The notes beneath the pieces were generated by a model, which worked only from the letters and a program-made list of their open reading frames with translations, was not told where the DNA came from and did no database searches. Source: Nocardioides sp. JS614 (GTDB lineage: Bacteria; Actinomycetota; Actinomycetes; Propionibacteriales; Nocardioidaceae). Taken from it: DNA of 64,000 bases. The position numbers were made by a program, and so were the translations under genes. Positions 8,694 to 16,876 of this stretch are shown here, piece after piece. Within the stretch, counting starts at the first letter, position 1. Each line of letters begins with the position of its first letter. The stretch covers positions 4,216,001 to 4,280,000 of the forward strand of contig NC_008699.1 of assembly GCF_000015265.1 (NCBI RefSeq), in the 5' to 3' direction.

Positions 8694-9470
8694 ATGAACG
8701 ACGCACGCATGCCGGCCCTCTACATCGGCCACGGCGCCCCGCCACTGCTCGACGACCCGGTGTGGTCGGGACAGCTCGCCGCCTGGGCCGCGGACCTCCC
8801 GAAGCCGAAGGCGATCCTGATCGTCAGCGCGCACTGGGAGTCGGCGCCGGTCAGCCTCAGCGCCAGCGGCGCACCGCTGGTCTACGACTTCGGCGGCTTC
8901 GACGCCCGCTACTACCGGATGACCTACGAGACACCCGACGCGACCGCGCTCGCCCAGCGGGTCGCCGCGATGATGCCGGCGGGCGAACCGGTCCACCAGC
9001 ACGCCAGCCGTGGCCTCGACCACGGCGCCTGGGTGCCGCTCAAGATCATGTACCCGCAGGCCGACGTCCCGGTACTCCAGATGTCGCTGCCCACCCACGA
9101 CCCGGTCCGGCTGCTCCGGCTCGGCGAGCGGTTGCGGCCGCTGCGCGACGAGGGCGTGCTGATCATCGGCTCCGGCTTCCTGACCCACGGCCTGCCGTTC
9201 CTCACCGAGTGGCGCATCGACGCCGCCGCCCCCGGCTGGTCGACGGACTTCGACGCGTGGGCCGGCGAGGCGCTCGCCCGGGGCGACGTCGACACGCTCG
9301 CCAACTACCGGACGCAGGCACCGGGCATGCCCTATGCCCACCCCACCGTGGAGCACTACACACCGCTGTTCGTCACCCTCGGCGCGGCCACCGACCCCGA
9401 CGCCCCTGGCCTCCAGGTGATCGACGGCTTCTGGATGGGGCTCTCGAAGCGCTCGCTGCAGGTGGCCTGA
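8694..9470 (+). CDS. DODA-type extradiol ring-cleavage dioxygenase (YgiD-like)
   Basis: 258 residues, matching the 4,5-DOPA-dioxygenase-like class III extradiol family. Candidate metal ligands are the His in 'YIGHGAPPLL' (residues 11-20), the His in 'SAHWES', and the His in 'GSGFLTHGLPFL'. 'HGAWVPLKIMYP' is another conserved block. The family opens catechol rings with Fe(II) or Zn(II). ATG start with a GGAGG-type ribosome-binding site 7 nt upstream. It appears monocistronic; the physiological substrate is unknown. Confidence 0.85.
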   Translation: MNDARMPALYIGHGAPPLLDDPVWSGQLAAWAADLPKPKAILIVSAHWESAPVSLSASGAPLVYDFGGFDARYYRMTYETPDATALAQRVAAMMPAGEPVHQHASRGLDHGAWVPLKIMYPQADVPVLQMSLPTHDPVRLLRLGERLRPLRDEGVLIIGSGFLTHGLPFLTEWRIDAAAPGWSTDFDAWAGEALARGDVDTLANYRTQAPGMPYAHPTVEHYTPLFVTLGAATDPDAPGLQVIDGFWMGLSKRSLQVA

Positions 9471-9477
9471 GCCGGGA

Positions 9478-9567
9478 CGGTTTCCCCGGTTCACCGGGGA
9501 AACCGTAACTGTTGGGCCGAAACTTCCCCCAGGAAGTGGCAGTTTCCCCGGCCCACCGGGGAAACTG
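9478..9567. repeat. Composite palindromic repeat, family A, copy 2
   Basis: The left palindrome (9478-9505) has perfect 13-bp arms cggtttccccggt / accggggaaaccg. A degenerate central aactgttgggccgaa segment follows, then a right palindrome (9540-9567) with 12-bp arms cagtttccccgg / ccggggaaactg. It sits between convergent genes and could terminate transcription from both sides. Confidence 0.85.
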
Positions 9568-9592
9568 CCCGAGCGCCCGACCGCCCGAACCA

Positions 9593-11161
9593 CTAGCGGA
9601 TGCCGGTCTTGCGCATCATCCGCAGGCCGCTGAGCATCCCCTTGACGTACTTCTCGTAGTCCTGGCCGGGCCGCGCGCCCATCACCTGCTTCTTCAAGAC
9701 GGCGAGGTTCTGCACGTCGGTGTACTTCAGCAGGCCCTGGTCGCCGTGCCGGGCGCCCACGCCGGACTGCTTGACGCCGCCCGAGGGCGTGCCCTTGGAC
9801 GCGTACGCCGTCGCGAGGATGTCGTTGACGTTCACGTTGCCCGTCTCGATCCGCTGGCCGACCTGGCAGGCGCTGGCGATGTCGCCGCCCCACACCGAGG
9901 CGTTCAGCCCGTAGTCGGTGTCGTTCGCGAGTGCGATCGCCTCGTCGACGGTCGCGTACCGGTGCAGCGCGACGACCGGGCCGAAGGTCTCGGTGACGCC
10001 GCAGAGCATGTCCTGGGTGACGCCCTCCAGGATGGTCGGCTCGAAGAAGGCCGGGCCGAGGTCGGGCCGTGACCGGCCGCCGGTGAGCACGGTGGCGCCC
10101 TTGGCCACGGCGTCGTCGACGTGCCCCCGGACCCGCTCCATGTGGTCCGGCGAGACCAGCGAGCCCATGTCGGGGCCGAAGTCGTACGCCGCGCCGATGG
10201 TCAGCGCCTCGGTCGCAGCGACGAACCGCGAGCGGAACTCGTCGTACCTCGACGCGGGCAGGTACATCCGCTCGATGTGCATGCAGATCTGGCCGGTGTT
10301 GCCGAACGCGCCGAAGATCGCGCCCTGCACGACCTCGTCGAGGTCCGCGTCCTCGAGCACGATCATCGGGTTCTTGCCGCCGAGCTCGAGGCAGCAGCCG
10401 ATTAGGTTGCGCCCGGCCCGCTCCCCGATCACCCGACCGGTCGCGGTCGAGCCGGTGAACATCACGTAGTTGGCGTTGTCGATCAGCGTCGGGCCGACGT
10501 CCGGGCCCTCGCCGCAGACCACCTGGAAGAGCCCCTTCGGCAGGCCGGCCTCCTCGAGCATCTGCACGCCGTACAGCGGCGAGAGCGCCGTCTTGTTGTC
10601 CGGCTTGAGCACGATCGCGTTGCCGGCCATCAGCGCCGGGATCGAGTCGGAGATGCCGGTCGCGAACGGGAAGTTCCACGGCGCGATGATCCCGACGACG
10701 CCCTTGGGCTGGCGGATCTCGGTCGAGCTGGACAAGAACGGGATCGGCCCGCCGCGCTTGACCGGCTTGAGGAGGTGCGGGGCCCGCTTGAGGTAGTGGC
10801 TCATCACCATCACCGGGTCGCAGGTCTCCTCGATGGCCATCCGCCGGTTCTTGCCGCTCTCGACCTGGATCAGGTCGGTCGTGGTGTGGGCGTTGTCGAG
10901 GAACAGGGCGTGCGCGCGCTTGAACACCTCGAGCCGCTCCTTGAGCGGTCGGGCCGCCCACGAGCGCTGGGCCGCGCGCGCCGCCGCGAACGCCGCCTCG
11001 ATGTCGGCGGGTGTCGACTGCGGGAGCTCCACGAGCAGGTCACCGGTGTAGACCTCGGTGAGCTTCCAGGTGCCGCCGCTGGTCGACGGCACGCGGGCCA
11101 CGAGCCGCTCGAGGAACGCGTCGGTGATCGACGCCGGTCGCTGGAGTGCCATCGTGCTCAC
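9593..11161 (-). CDS. NAD(P)-dependent aldehyde dehydrogenase (succinate-semialdehyde dehydrogenase-like)
   Basis: 522 residues with the ALDH hallmarks: 'GIIAPWNFPF' (cofactor binding), 'FTGSTATGRVIGE', the general-base glutamate in 'LELGGKNP', and the nucleophilic cysteine in 'NTGQICMHIERM'. It oxidises an aldehyde to a carboxylic acid. The GTG start overlaps the stop of the upstream GMC oxidoreductase by 4 nt, so an alcohol made into an aldehyde by that enzyme is probably the substrate source. A KstR-type operator precedes the two-gene operon. Confidence 0.88.
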   Translation of the reverse strand: MSTMALQRPASITDAFLERLVARVPSTSGGTWKLTEVYTGDLLVELPQSTPADIEAAFAAARAAQRSWAARPLKERLEVFKRAHALFLDNAHTTTDLIQVESGKNRRMAIEETCDPVMVMSHYLKRAPHLLKPVKRGGPIPFLSSSTEIRQPKGVVGIIAPWNFPFATGISDSIPALMAGNAIVLKPDNKTALSPLYGVQMLEEAGLPKGLFQVVCGEGPDVGPTLIDNANYVMFTGSTATGRVIGERAGRNLIGCCLELGGKNPMIVLEDADLDEVVQGAIFGAFGNTGQICMHIERMYLPASRYDEFRSRFVAATEALTIGAAYDFGPDMGSLVSPDHMERVRGHVDDAVAKGATVLTGGRSRPDLGPAFFEPTILEGVTQDMLCGVTETFGPVVALHRYATVDEAIALANDTDYGLNASVWGGDIASACQVGQRIETGNVNVNDILATAYASKGTPSGGVKQSGVGARHGDQGLLKYTDVQNLAVLKKQVMGARPGQDYEKYVKGMLSGLRMMRKTGIR

Positions 11162-12795
11162 GCCCTTCCGAGAACGGTGCCGAGAACGAGGTCCGCGCCG
11201 CGCTCACCGATCATGATCGCGGGCGCGTTGGTGTTGCCCCCGGTGATCGACGGCATGATCGAGGCGTCGCAGACCCGGAGGTTCTCGACGCCGCGGACCT
11301 TGAGGTCGGGGGTCACGACCGACAGGTCGTCGGTGCCCATCCGGCAGGTGCCGACGCCGTGGTAGACCGAGGTCGCCCGGTTGAGGATCGCGTCGCGCAG
11401 CTCCTGCCCCTTCAGGCGGGCCCCCGGATGGATCTCCTCCTTGACCGCACCGCCGAACGCGGCGCCGGCCATGATCTCCCGGACCATCTCCGAACCCTCC
11501 GCGAGCACCTCCAGGTCGCCGGGGTCGGCGAGGTACTGGAAGTCGATCAGCGGTGGGGTGGTCGGGTCGTCGGACGCGAGCCGCAACGTGCCGCGGCTGC
11601 GCGGGTAGATCAGCGTCGAGAGCAGCGTGATCGACGTACGCGGGTCGACGTCGTGGCGGATCGGCTCGTCCTGGTTGGGCGAGACGTAGGACCACGGCAG
11701 CAGGTGCAGCTGCAGGTCGGGCACGTCGGTCGCCTGCGACGTACGCAGGAACGCGACGGCCTCGAACACCGAGTTCGCCATGAACGTCCTGCCGGGGCGC
11801 AGCGCCTCCTTGAGGACGCCCTTGCCGAAGAAGAAGGCGTTCCCGCGCATCTTCGAGGAGGTCACGTGGAAGGTCAGCGCGTGGAACATGTGGTCGTGCA
11901 GGTTGTCGCCCACCGGCAGGTCCGCGAGCACCTCGATGCCGTGGTCGCGCAGGTGCTGGGCGGGGCCGATGCCGGAGAGCATCAGGAGCTGCGCGGACCC
12001 GACGAAGCCGGCCGAGAGGATGACCTCCTTGCCGGCCCGGACGGTACGCCGGCTGCCGCTCTTGTCGGTGACCTCGACGCCCGTCGCCCGCCCGTTCTCG
12101 ATGACGACCTTCCTCACCAGCACCTCGGTCTGCAGCTGCAGGGTGGGTACGTCGAGGTGGTGGAGGTAGCCCCGCGACGCGCTGTAGCGCAGCCCGCCGG
12201 CGGCGTTCTGCTGCATCCGGCTGACCCCCTCCTGCGACTCGGCGTTGTAGTCGTCGAGGACCTTCACGCCCAGCACGTCCGAGGTCGCCTGGATGAACTG
12301 CAGGGAGCCCTCCTGCGGCGCGGCGTTGCGGGTCACCTTGATCGGCCCGCCCGCACCGCGGTAGTCGTTGGCGCCGTCCTCGAAGTCCTCCATGCGCCGG
12401 TACGCCGCGTTGACCTCGTCGGCCGACCAGCCGGTGCAGCCCTCGGCTGCCCAGGAGTCGTAGTTGGCGCGGTTGCCGCGCACGTAGACCATGCCGTTGA
12501 TCGAGCTCGAGCCGCCGACCACCTTGCCGCGCGGGACCGGCATCTTGCGCTCCAGGAGGTGCTTCTGCGGCGTGGAGTAGTAGCCCCAGTCGACGCGCTT
12601 CTTGATCTCGGGCACCGAGTGCATCGGGCCGATCATGCCGGGCTTCTTCACCAGGTACTGCTCGTCGCTCTTGCCGGCCTCGAGCACGATCACGCTCGCG
12701 CCGGACTGGGCCAACCGGCCGGCGATCGCGGCGCCCGAGCTGCCGGAGCCGACCACCACGTAGTCGGCCTCGTTCTTGTACGGCGTCTTGGCCAT
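11158..12795 (-). CDS. GMC-family FAD alcohol dehydrogenase/oxidase
   Basis: 545 residues. The N-terminal FAD motif 'DYVVVGSGSSGAAIAGRL' is at residues 11-28, the GMC signature 'GKVVGGSSSINGMVYVRGN' near residue 90, and the C-terminal 'HGVGTCRMG' and 'GGNTNAPAIMIGERGADL' segments hold the catalytic His/Asn region. The family includes choline dehydrogenase and medium-chain or polyethylene-glycol alcohol dehydrogenases. No signal peptide is visible. First gene of an operon with the aldehyde dehydrogenase; its promoter region carries the operator at 12851-12864, suggesting induction by a lipid-like substrate. Confidence 0.88.
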   Translation of the reverse strand: MAKTPYKNEADYVVVGSGSSGAAIAGRLAQSGASVIVLEAGKSDEQYLVKKPGMIGPMHSVPEIKKRVDWGYYSTPQKHLLERKMPVPRGKVVGGSSSINGMVYVRGNRANYDSWAAEGCTGWSADEVNAAYRRMEDFEDGANDYRGAGGPIKVTRNAAPQEGSLQFIQATSDVLGVKVLDDYNAESQEGVSRMQQNAAGGLRYSASRGYLHHLDVPTLQLQTEVLVRKVVIENGRATGVEVTDKSGSRRTVRAGKEVILSAGFVGSAQLLMLSGIGPAQHLRDHGIEVLADLPVGDNLHDHMFHALTFHVTSSKMRGNAFFFGKGVLKEALRPGRTFMANSVFEAVAFLRTSQATDVPDLQLHLLPWSYVSPNQDEPIRHDVDPRTSITLLSTLIYPRSRGTLRLASDDPTTPPLIDFQYLADPGDLEVLAEGSEMVREIMAGAAFGGAVKEEIHPGARLKGQELRDAILNRATSVYHGVGTCRMGTDDLSVVTPDLKVRGVENLRVCDASIMPSITGGNTNAPAIMIGERGADLVLGTVLGRA

Positions 12796-12850
12796 GGGTG
12801 TTACCTCGCTGGGCAGGCGGCATACCGCGGGAATGTGTGCGCGACCACAC

Positions 12851-12864
12851 TGTAACGCGTTCTA
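12851..12864. promoter_or_regulatory. KstR-type operator (TNNAACNNGTTNNA)
   Basis: The sequence tgtaacgcgttcta matches the published mycobacterial/rhodococcal KstR consensus TNNAACNNGTTNNA exactly, and the flanking bases extend the symmetry (act...agt, 49-66 of the 12800s). It lies about 55 bp upstream of the GMC oxidoreductase start. A TetR-type repressor with KstR-like specificity is inferred; no such gene is in the window. Confidence 0.6.
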
Positions 12865-12939
12865 GTTTTCCGAGCCAGAGGGTCGGGCCTTCCCGGCGGG
12901 GAGCCTGGGGTGGGGCGGCCGGTGCGACACACTGCACGG

Positions 12940-13791
12940 GTGCAGATCCTCTCCATCCAGTCCTCGGTGGCCTACGGCCACGTGGGCAACTCGGCGGCGG
13001 TGTTCCCGCTGCAGCGCCTGGGCCACGAGGTCTGGCCGGTGCTGACCGTGCACTTCTCCAACCACACCGGGTACGGCGCGTGGCGCGGGCCGCTGCTCGG
13101 CCCCGAGGACGTCCGCGCGGTGATCGCGGGCATCGACGACCGCGGTGCGCTGGCGGGCGTCGACGCGGTGCTGTCCGGCTACCAGGGTGACCCGGCGGTC
13201 GGCGGCGTGATCCTGGACGCGGTCGCCCGGGTCAAGGAGCTGAACCCGGACGCGGTCTACTGCTGCGACCCGGTCATGGGCGACGTGGGCCGCGGGATGT
13301 TCGTCCGGCCGGGGATCCCGGAGTTCCTGCGCGACACCGTCGTGCCGCACGCCGACATCCTCACGCCCAACCACTTCGAGCTGGACTTCCTGACCGGTCG
13401 GGAGACCCGCACGCTGGCCGCGATCGTTGCGGCCGTGGACGAGCTGCGGGAACGCGGCCCGCGCGAGGTGCTGGTCACCAGCGTGGTGCACGGTGAGGTG
13501 CCCGAGGGGCGCATCGACGTGGTCGCGGTCTCCGACGAGGGCGCCTGGGCCGTCGAGACCCCGCTGCTGCCGATCGTCCCGAACGGGTGCGGCGACGTGA
13601 CCGCCGCGCTGTACCTCGCCCACCTGCGCACCACGGGCTCGGCGCCGACCGCCCTCGCCCGGACCACCGCGTCGGTGTTCGCGATCCTCGAGGAGACGAT
13701 CGCGGCCGGGACCCGGGAGATCCAGCTGGTCGCCGCCCAGGAGGCGATCGCGCACCCGCCGAGCCGGTTCGAGGTACGCCGCCTCCGCTGA
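12940..13791 (+). CDS. pdxY: Pyridoxal kinase
   Basis: 283 residues from the GTG at 12940. The N-terminus 'ILSIQSSVAYGHVGNSAAVFPLQRLG' region and 'LSGYQGDP' match PdxY/PdxK; 'YCCDPVMGD' supplies metal/phosphate contacts, and 'NGCGDVTAALYLAHL' is the ribokinase-superfamily catalytic loop. It phosphorylates pyridoxal in PLP salvage. The longer frame with an upstream start at 12910 is less likely because the extra ten residues have no family counterpart. Monocistronic. Confidence 0.92.
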   Translation: MQILSIQSSVAYGHVGNSAAVFPLQRLGHEVWPVLTVHFSNHTGYGAWRGPLLGPEDVRAVIAGIDDRGALAGVDAVLSGYQGDPAVGGVILDAVARVKELNPDAVYCCDPVMGDVGRGMFVRPGIPEFLRDTVVPHADILTPNHFELDFLTGRETRTLAAIVAAVDELRERGPREVLVTSVVHGEVPEGRIDVVAVSDEGAWAVETPLLPIVPNGCGDVTAALYLAHLRTTGSAPTALARTTASVFAILEETIAAGTREIQLVAAQEAIAHPPSRFEVRRLR

Positions 13792-13848
13792 GCCCACCTC
13801 AGGGTCCATCCGCGGAGGACCGGTCGACCAGATCCCGCAGCAGCCGGC

Positions 13849-14598
13849 TCACACCGCCTGACGGGTCACGGCCTGCCACAGCCGCCGGTCGGCGAGGCCG
13901 TCGACGAAGCCGCGCAGCTCGGGGGACAGCGTCCGCTCGCGGCCGGCCACGCTGTCGACGTACTCGCGGTGCGTCGTCTCGAACGCCGCCGCGACGGCCG
14001 GGGCGTAGGCGAGGCCGAGGAAGTCGAGGACGGCCCGCAGGCCGGCGGCCTCCGGGTCGCCGAAGAACCGGGCGTACTCGACGACGACGGCGCGGTCGGG
14101 GTGCTGGCGCACGGCCCGGCGGATCCGCTTGAGCGCGAGGTTCCAGCGCTCCACCGACGCCTGCGCATCGGCGCGCTCGGGCCAGCCGACGTCGGCCGCG
14201 TCCTGGGCGCGGCGCTCCCAGGAGTGGGCGACCTGGTCGATGTCGCGGACGATGAAGACGAACCGGGCGTCCGGGTGCAGCTCGTGCAGCCGGTCGAAGC
14301 GGATCGTCGTCATCTTGTCGCCGACGTACGTCGCGTCCGCCCACTTGGCCCGCAGGGCGGCGTAGTCGACGCCCCACCGGGCCGCCTCCTGCGGATCCTG
14401 GTTGGTCAGCCCGTCGGAGAAGTCGAAGAACCGGTCGGCCTCGAACAGGTCGGCTGTGAGCCGGTCGACGCCGCTGCTCCAGAGCCGTTTGTAGCGCTCC
14501 ATGCCGACCGCGACCTCGGGGTGGGCGTTCATCACCTGCAGCAGCGCCGTCGTCCCGGATCGCGCGAGTCCGGCGAGGAAGAGCAGGTTCCGGGCCAT
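13849..14598 (-). CDS. Sulfotransferase family protein
   Basis: 249 residues. The N-terminal 'LAGLARSGTTALLQVMNAHP' is the 5'-phosphosulfate-binding loop of PAPS-dependent sulfotransferases, and 'FVFIVRDIDQVAHSW' corresponds to the 3'-phosphate-binding motif. It probably transfers sulfate to a cell-surface or metabolite hydroxyl. No glycan or sulfate-activation genes are nearby, so the acceptor is unknown. ATG start. Confidence 0.8.
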   Translation of the reverse strand: MARNLLFLAGLARSGTTALLQVMNAHPEVAVGMERYKRLWSSGVDRLTADLFEADRFFDFSDGLTNQDPQEAARWGVDYAALRAKWADATYVGDKMTTIRFDRLHELHPDARFVFIVRDIDQVAHSWERRAQDAADVGWPERADAQASVERWNLALKRIRRAVRQHPDRAVVVEYARFFGDPEAAGLRAVLDFLGLAYAPAVAAAFETTHREYVDSVAGRERTLSPELRGFVDGLADRRLWQAVTRQAV

Positions 14599-14798
14599 GG
14601 CGGCACCCTAGTGCCGCGCCCAGAGACGAGCGGGTATGGCGGCGCGCCGGCGCCTTGCGATGCACACCCCCTGAGAACGCCAACCGTCCAACAGCTTGCG
14701 AGACACGACCCTGGACGACCGCTCGCGCGGGTCCGCGGTCCCCCGGCTCGGGACCTTCGCCCCGGGTTACCGGGCGGTATCGGACCTAGCGTCGGAGC

Positions 14799-15434
14799 AT
14801 GGCGGCCCTTCGACATCGCGCCCTGCGGGGCGCAGCGACCGTGCTCGCGCTCGTGGGCCTCGCCCTCACCGGGTGCGGCAGCGAGGCCGGGACGACGGCC
14901 CGCGACGCGGCGGACCCGGCGCACAAGGAGGCGGACGTGGCGTTCGCAGCCGAGATGGTGCCGCACCACCAGCAGGGCCTGCGGATGGTCGCCATGACCG
15001 CCGGGCGGGACCTCACGCCGGGCTTCGCGGAACTTACCGACCGGATCGCCGCGCAGCAGCGGGCCGAGATCGGCCGGATGGACGGCTGGCTCACCGCGTG
15101 GGACCAGGAGGCGTCGTACGGTCCGGGACACCCGATGGACGGCGGCACCATGATGCGGCGCTCGACGGCCGGCACGATGCGCGGCCTGATGCGCACCCGG
15201 ATGGGGCCGTGGGCGCTCGGCGCCGACGACCTGGGCCGCGTGGCCGACAGCTGGCCGGCCGACTTCGAGCAGCACTGGCTGCAGACGATGATCACCCACC
15301 ACCAGGGCGCCATCTCGATGGCCCGGCACGAGATCAGCCAGGGCGAGTACCCGCCCGCGATCGCGCTCGCCGAGGACATCGTCACCACCCAGCAGGCCGA
15401 GGTGGAACGGATGCAGGAGCTACTGCAGGAGTGA
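14799..15434 (+). CDS. DUF305-domain lipoprotein
   Basis: 211 residues with a lipoprotein signal ending in the lipobox LTGC (Cys at about residue 26). The mature part has two copies of the DUF305 pattern: 'AEMVPHHQQGLRMV' and 'MITHHQGAISMARHEI', each followed by helices rich in Met and Gln. The HHQ-type histidines and methionines may bind metal (copper has been proposed for relatives). Extracytoplasmic, membrane-anchored. Monocistronic, ending just before tRNA-Thr on the other strand. Confidence 0.88.
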   Translation: MAALRHRALRGAATVLALVGLALTGCGSEAGTTARDAADPAHKEADVAFAAEMVPHHQQGLRMVAMTAGRDLTPGFAELTDRIAAQQRAEIGRMDGWLTAWDQEASYGPGHPMDGGTMMRRSTAGTMRGLMRTRMGPWALGADDLGRVADSWPADFEQHWLQTMITHHQGAISMARHEISQGEYPPAIALAEDIVTTQQAEVERMQELLQE

Positions 15435-15441
15435 TGCGTGG

Positions 15442-15514
15442 AGCCGGTGACAGGAGTCGAACCCGCGACATCCTCATTACAAGTGAGGCGCTCTACCAAC
15501 TGAGCTACACCGGC
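15442..15514 (-). tRNA. tRNA-Thr (anticodon TGT)
   Basis: Read on the minus strand the 73 nt fold as a cloverleaf: acceptor GCCGGTG/CACCGGC, D-arm GCTC...GAGC, anticodon stem CCTCA/TGAGG with loop CTTGTAA (anticodon TGT) and T-arm with GGTTCGACT. No CCA is encoded. Placed between the DUF305 gene and the large palindrome at 15535. Confidence 0.96.
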
Positions 15515-15534
15515 GCGGCGAGGCCACATGCTAC

Positions 15535-15584
15535 GGGTCGTGTGCCTGAGGACGCGCCATGGCGCGTCCTCAGGCACACGACCC
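15535..15584. repeat. Perfect 50-bp palindrome (possible terminator)
   Basis: Bases 15535-15559 (gggtcgtgtgcctgaggacg...cca) are exactly complementary in reverse to 15560-15584; the centre is ccatgg. There is no loop and no T-run. It lies 12 bp after the SDR stop codon and 20 bp upstream of the tRNA-Thr 5' end on the same strand, so it may end SDR transcription and insulate the tRNA promoter. Confidence 0.9.
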
Positions 15585-15596
15585 GACAGCGGCGGC

Positions 15597-16319
15597 TCAG
15601 CTCATCCCGCCGTCGAAGGCCAGGATCTCGCCGGTGATCATCCGCGCCTGCGGCGAGGCGAGGTAGACGATCGCGGAGCCGATCTCGTCGGGCCGGATCG
15701 CGCCGCCGGGCAGCATCATCATCAGCCGGTCGGCGACCCGGGTGTCGAGGTCGTCGGTGAGCTTGTGGAAGACCTGCTCGACGATCGGCGTGTCCACGGT
15801 GCCCGGGCAGATCGCGTTGACCCGGATCCCCTCCGGCGCGAGCTCGAGCGCGAGCGCGCGGGTGAGCTGGGTGAGTCCGCCCTTGGCGGCCGCGTACGCC
15901 GTGGCGTAGGGCTGCGCCTTGTGGCCGGCGACGGACGAGACGTTGACGATGTTGCCGCCGCAGGCGCGCAGGTGCGGCAGCGCGGCCTGGATCAGCAGGA
16001 ACGGGCCCTTGAGGTCGACCGCGTGGACCCGGTCCCACTCCTCCTCGGTCACCGTCTCGATCCGGCCGAACTGGACGATGCCGGCGACATTGGCCAGCAC
16101 GTCGATCCGGCCGTCGGCCGCGCAGGTCTCGACGGCGGCGAGCACCGAGGCCCGGTCGCCGACGTTGCACTCCACGTAGGTGACGCCGTCGGGCACGGTC
16201 GGCCGGAGGTCCAGGCCGTAGACGGTGTCGCCGAGGTCGCGGAACAGCGCCGCCGTCGCGTGCCCGATGCCGGACGCGGCTCCGGTGACGACGACGACGC
16301 GACTGCCGGGCTGGTTCAT
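15597..16319 (-). CDS. Short-chain dehydrogenase/reductase
   Basis: 240 residues. The cofactor motif 'VVVVTGAASGIGHATA' is at residues 8-23 and the catalytic site is 'NVSSVAG...ATAYAAAKG' (Ser, Tyr, Lys). Acidic residue after the second strand (GLDLRP) suggests NAD preference. It oxidises or reduces an alcohol/ketone. Located 45 bp downstream of the SnoaL-like gene on the same strand, sharing its KstR-type operator. The substrate is unknown; a steroid-like or lipid alcohol is suggested only by the operator. Confidence 0.88.
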   Translation of the reverse strand: MNQPGSRVVVVTGAASGIGHATAALFRDLGDTVYGLDLRPTVPDGVTYVECNVGDRASVLAAVETCAADGRIDVLANVAGIVQFGRIETVTEEEWDRVHAVDLKGPFLLIQAALPHLRACGGNIVNVSSVAGHKAQPYATAYAAAKGGLTQLTRALALELAPEGIRVNAICPGTVDTPIVEQVFHKLTDDLDTRVADRLMMMLPGGAIRPDEIGSAIVYLASPQARMITGEILAFDGGMS

Positions 16320-16364
16320 GGGGTGGGCCTTTCGACGCGGGATCAGCGAGAGTCAGGAAGCGAG

Positions 16365-16811
16365 TCAGAGGGCGATCGTGAGGTGGTGCTCCAGGACGCC
16401 CGAGCGCCCGACGCCGAACCGGCGCTCGGCGAACCGCCAGCCACCGGACGCGTCCGGGGCGAAGGTGTCGACGTACGTCCCGGTGATGATCGGCTGCAGC
16501 GGCACGGCCGCGACCGCCTGGAAGACCAGGTACGTCGAGGTCGCGACCACGGAGCCGTCCTCAGCCGGCTCGGCGAAGCCGGTGTTGGCGACGACGTGCT
16601 GGGTCCCCGGAGTGCCGTCCTCGTGCAGCCGCACCAGCCCGGCGTAGAGCCGCTCCACCTCGGCGGCCCCGGTGGCGAGCGTCGTGCCGTCCTCGGCGCG
16701 CAGCACGGCGTCGGCCATCAGCGCGCCCACGCCGGCGAAGTCGCCGGCGTCGAGCAGCCGGCAGTAGGTCGCCAGCAGGCCGCGGATCCGGTCGCCGTCG
16801 GTCAGCTGCAC
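16365..16811 (-). CDS. SnoaL/NTF2-like (ketosteroid-isomerase fold) protein
   Basis: 148 residues from a GTG, typical NTF2-fold length. 'RIRGLLATYCRLLDAGDFAGVGALMADA' is the usual N-terminal helix pair, and 'GTQHVVANTGF' and 'WRFAERRFGV' are the strand regions of SnoaL_4-type proteins, found as isomerases, cyclases or dehydratase partners. First gene of an operon with the SDR. The perfect operator at 16832-16849 lies about 20 bp upstream of the start, where it would block transcription. Confidence 0.8.
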   Translation of the reverse strand: MQLTDGDRIRGLLATYCRLLDAGDFAGVGALMADAVLRAEDGTTLATGAAEVERLYAGLVRLHEDGTPGTQHVVANTGFAEPAEDGSVVATSTYLVFQAVAAVPLQPIITGTYVDTFAPDASGGWRFAERRFGVGRSGVLEHHLTIAL

Positions 16812-16831
16812 GCGCGGACGCTATCACCTCT

Positions 16832-16849
16832 GCTAGAACGCGTTCTAGC
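16832..16849. promoter_or_regulatory. Perfect KstR-type operator
   Basis: gctagaacgcgttctagc is an 18-bp perfect palindrome containing TAGAACGCGTTCTA, an exact fit to TNNAACNNGTTNNA. It lies in the gap between the SnoaL/SDR operon (minus strand) and the DUF4032 gene (plus strand), closer to the former. The best of three such sites in the window. Confidence 0.7.
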
Positions 16850-16876
16850 TCTGGCCCGGGGGCGGATAATGCGGGC

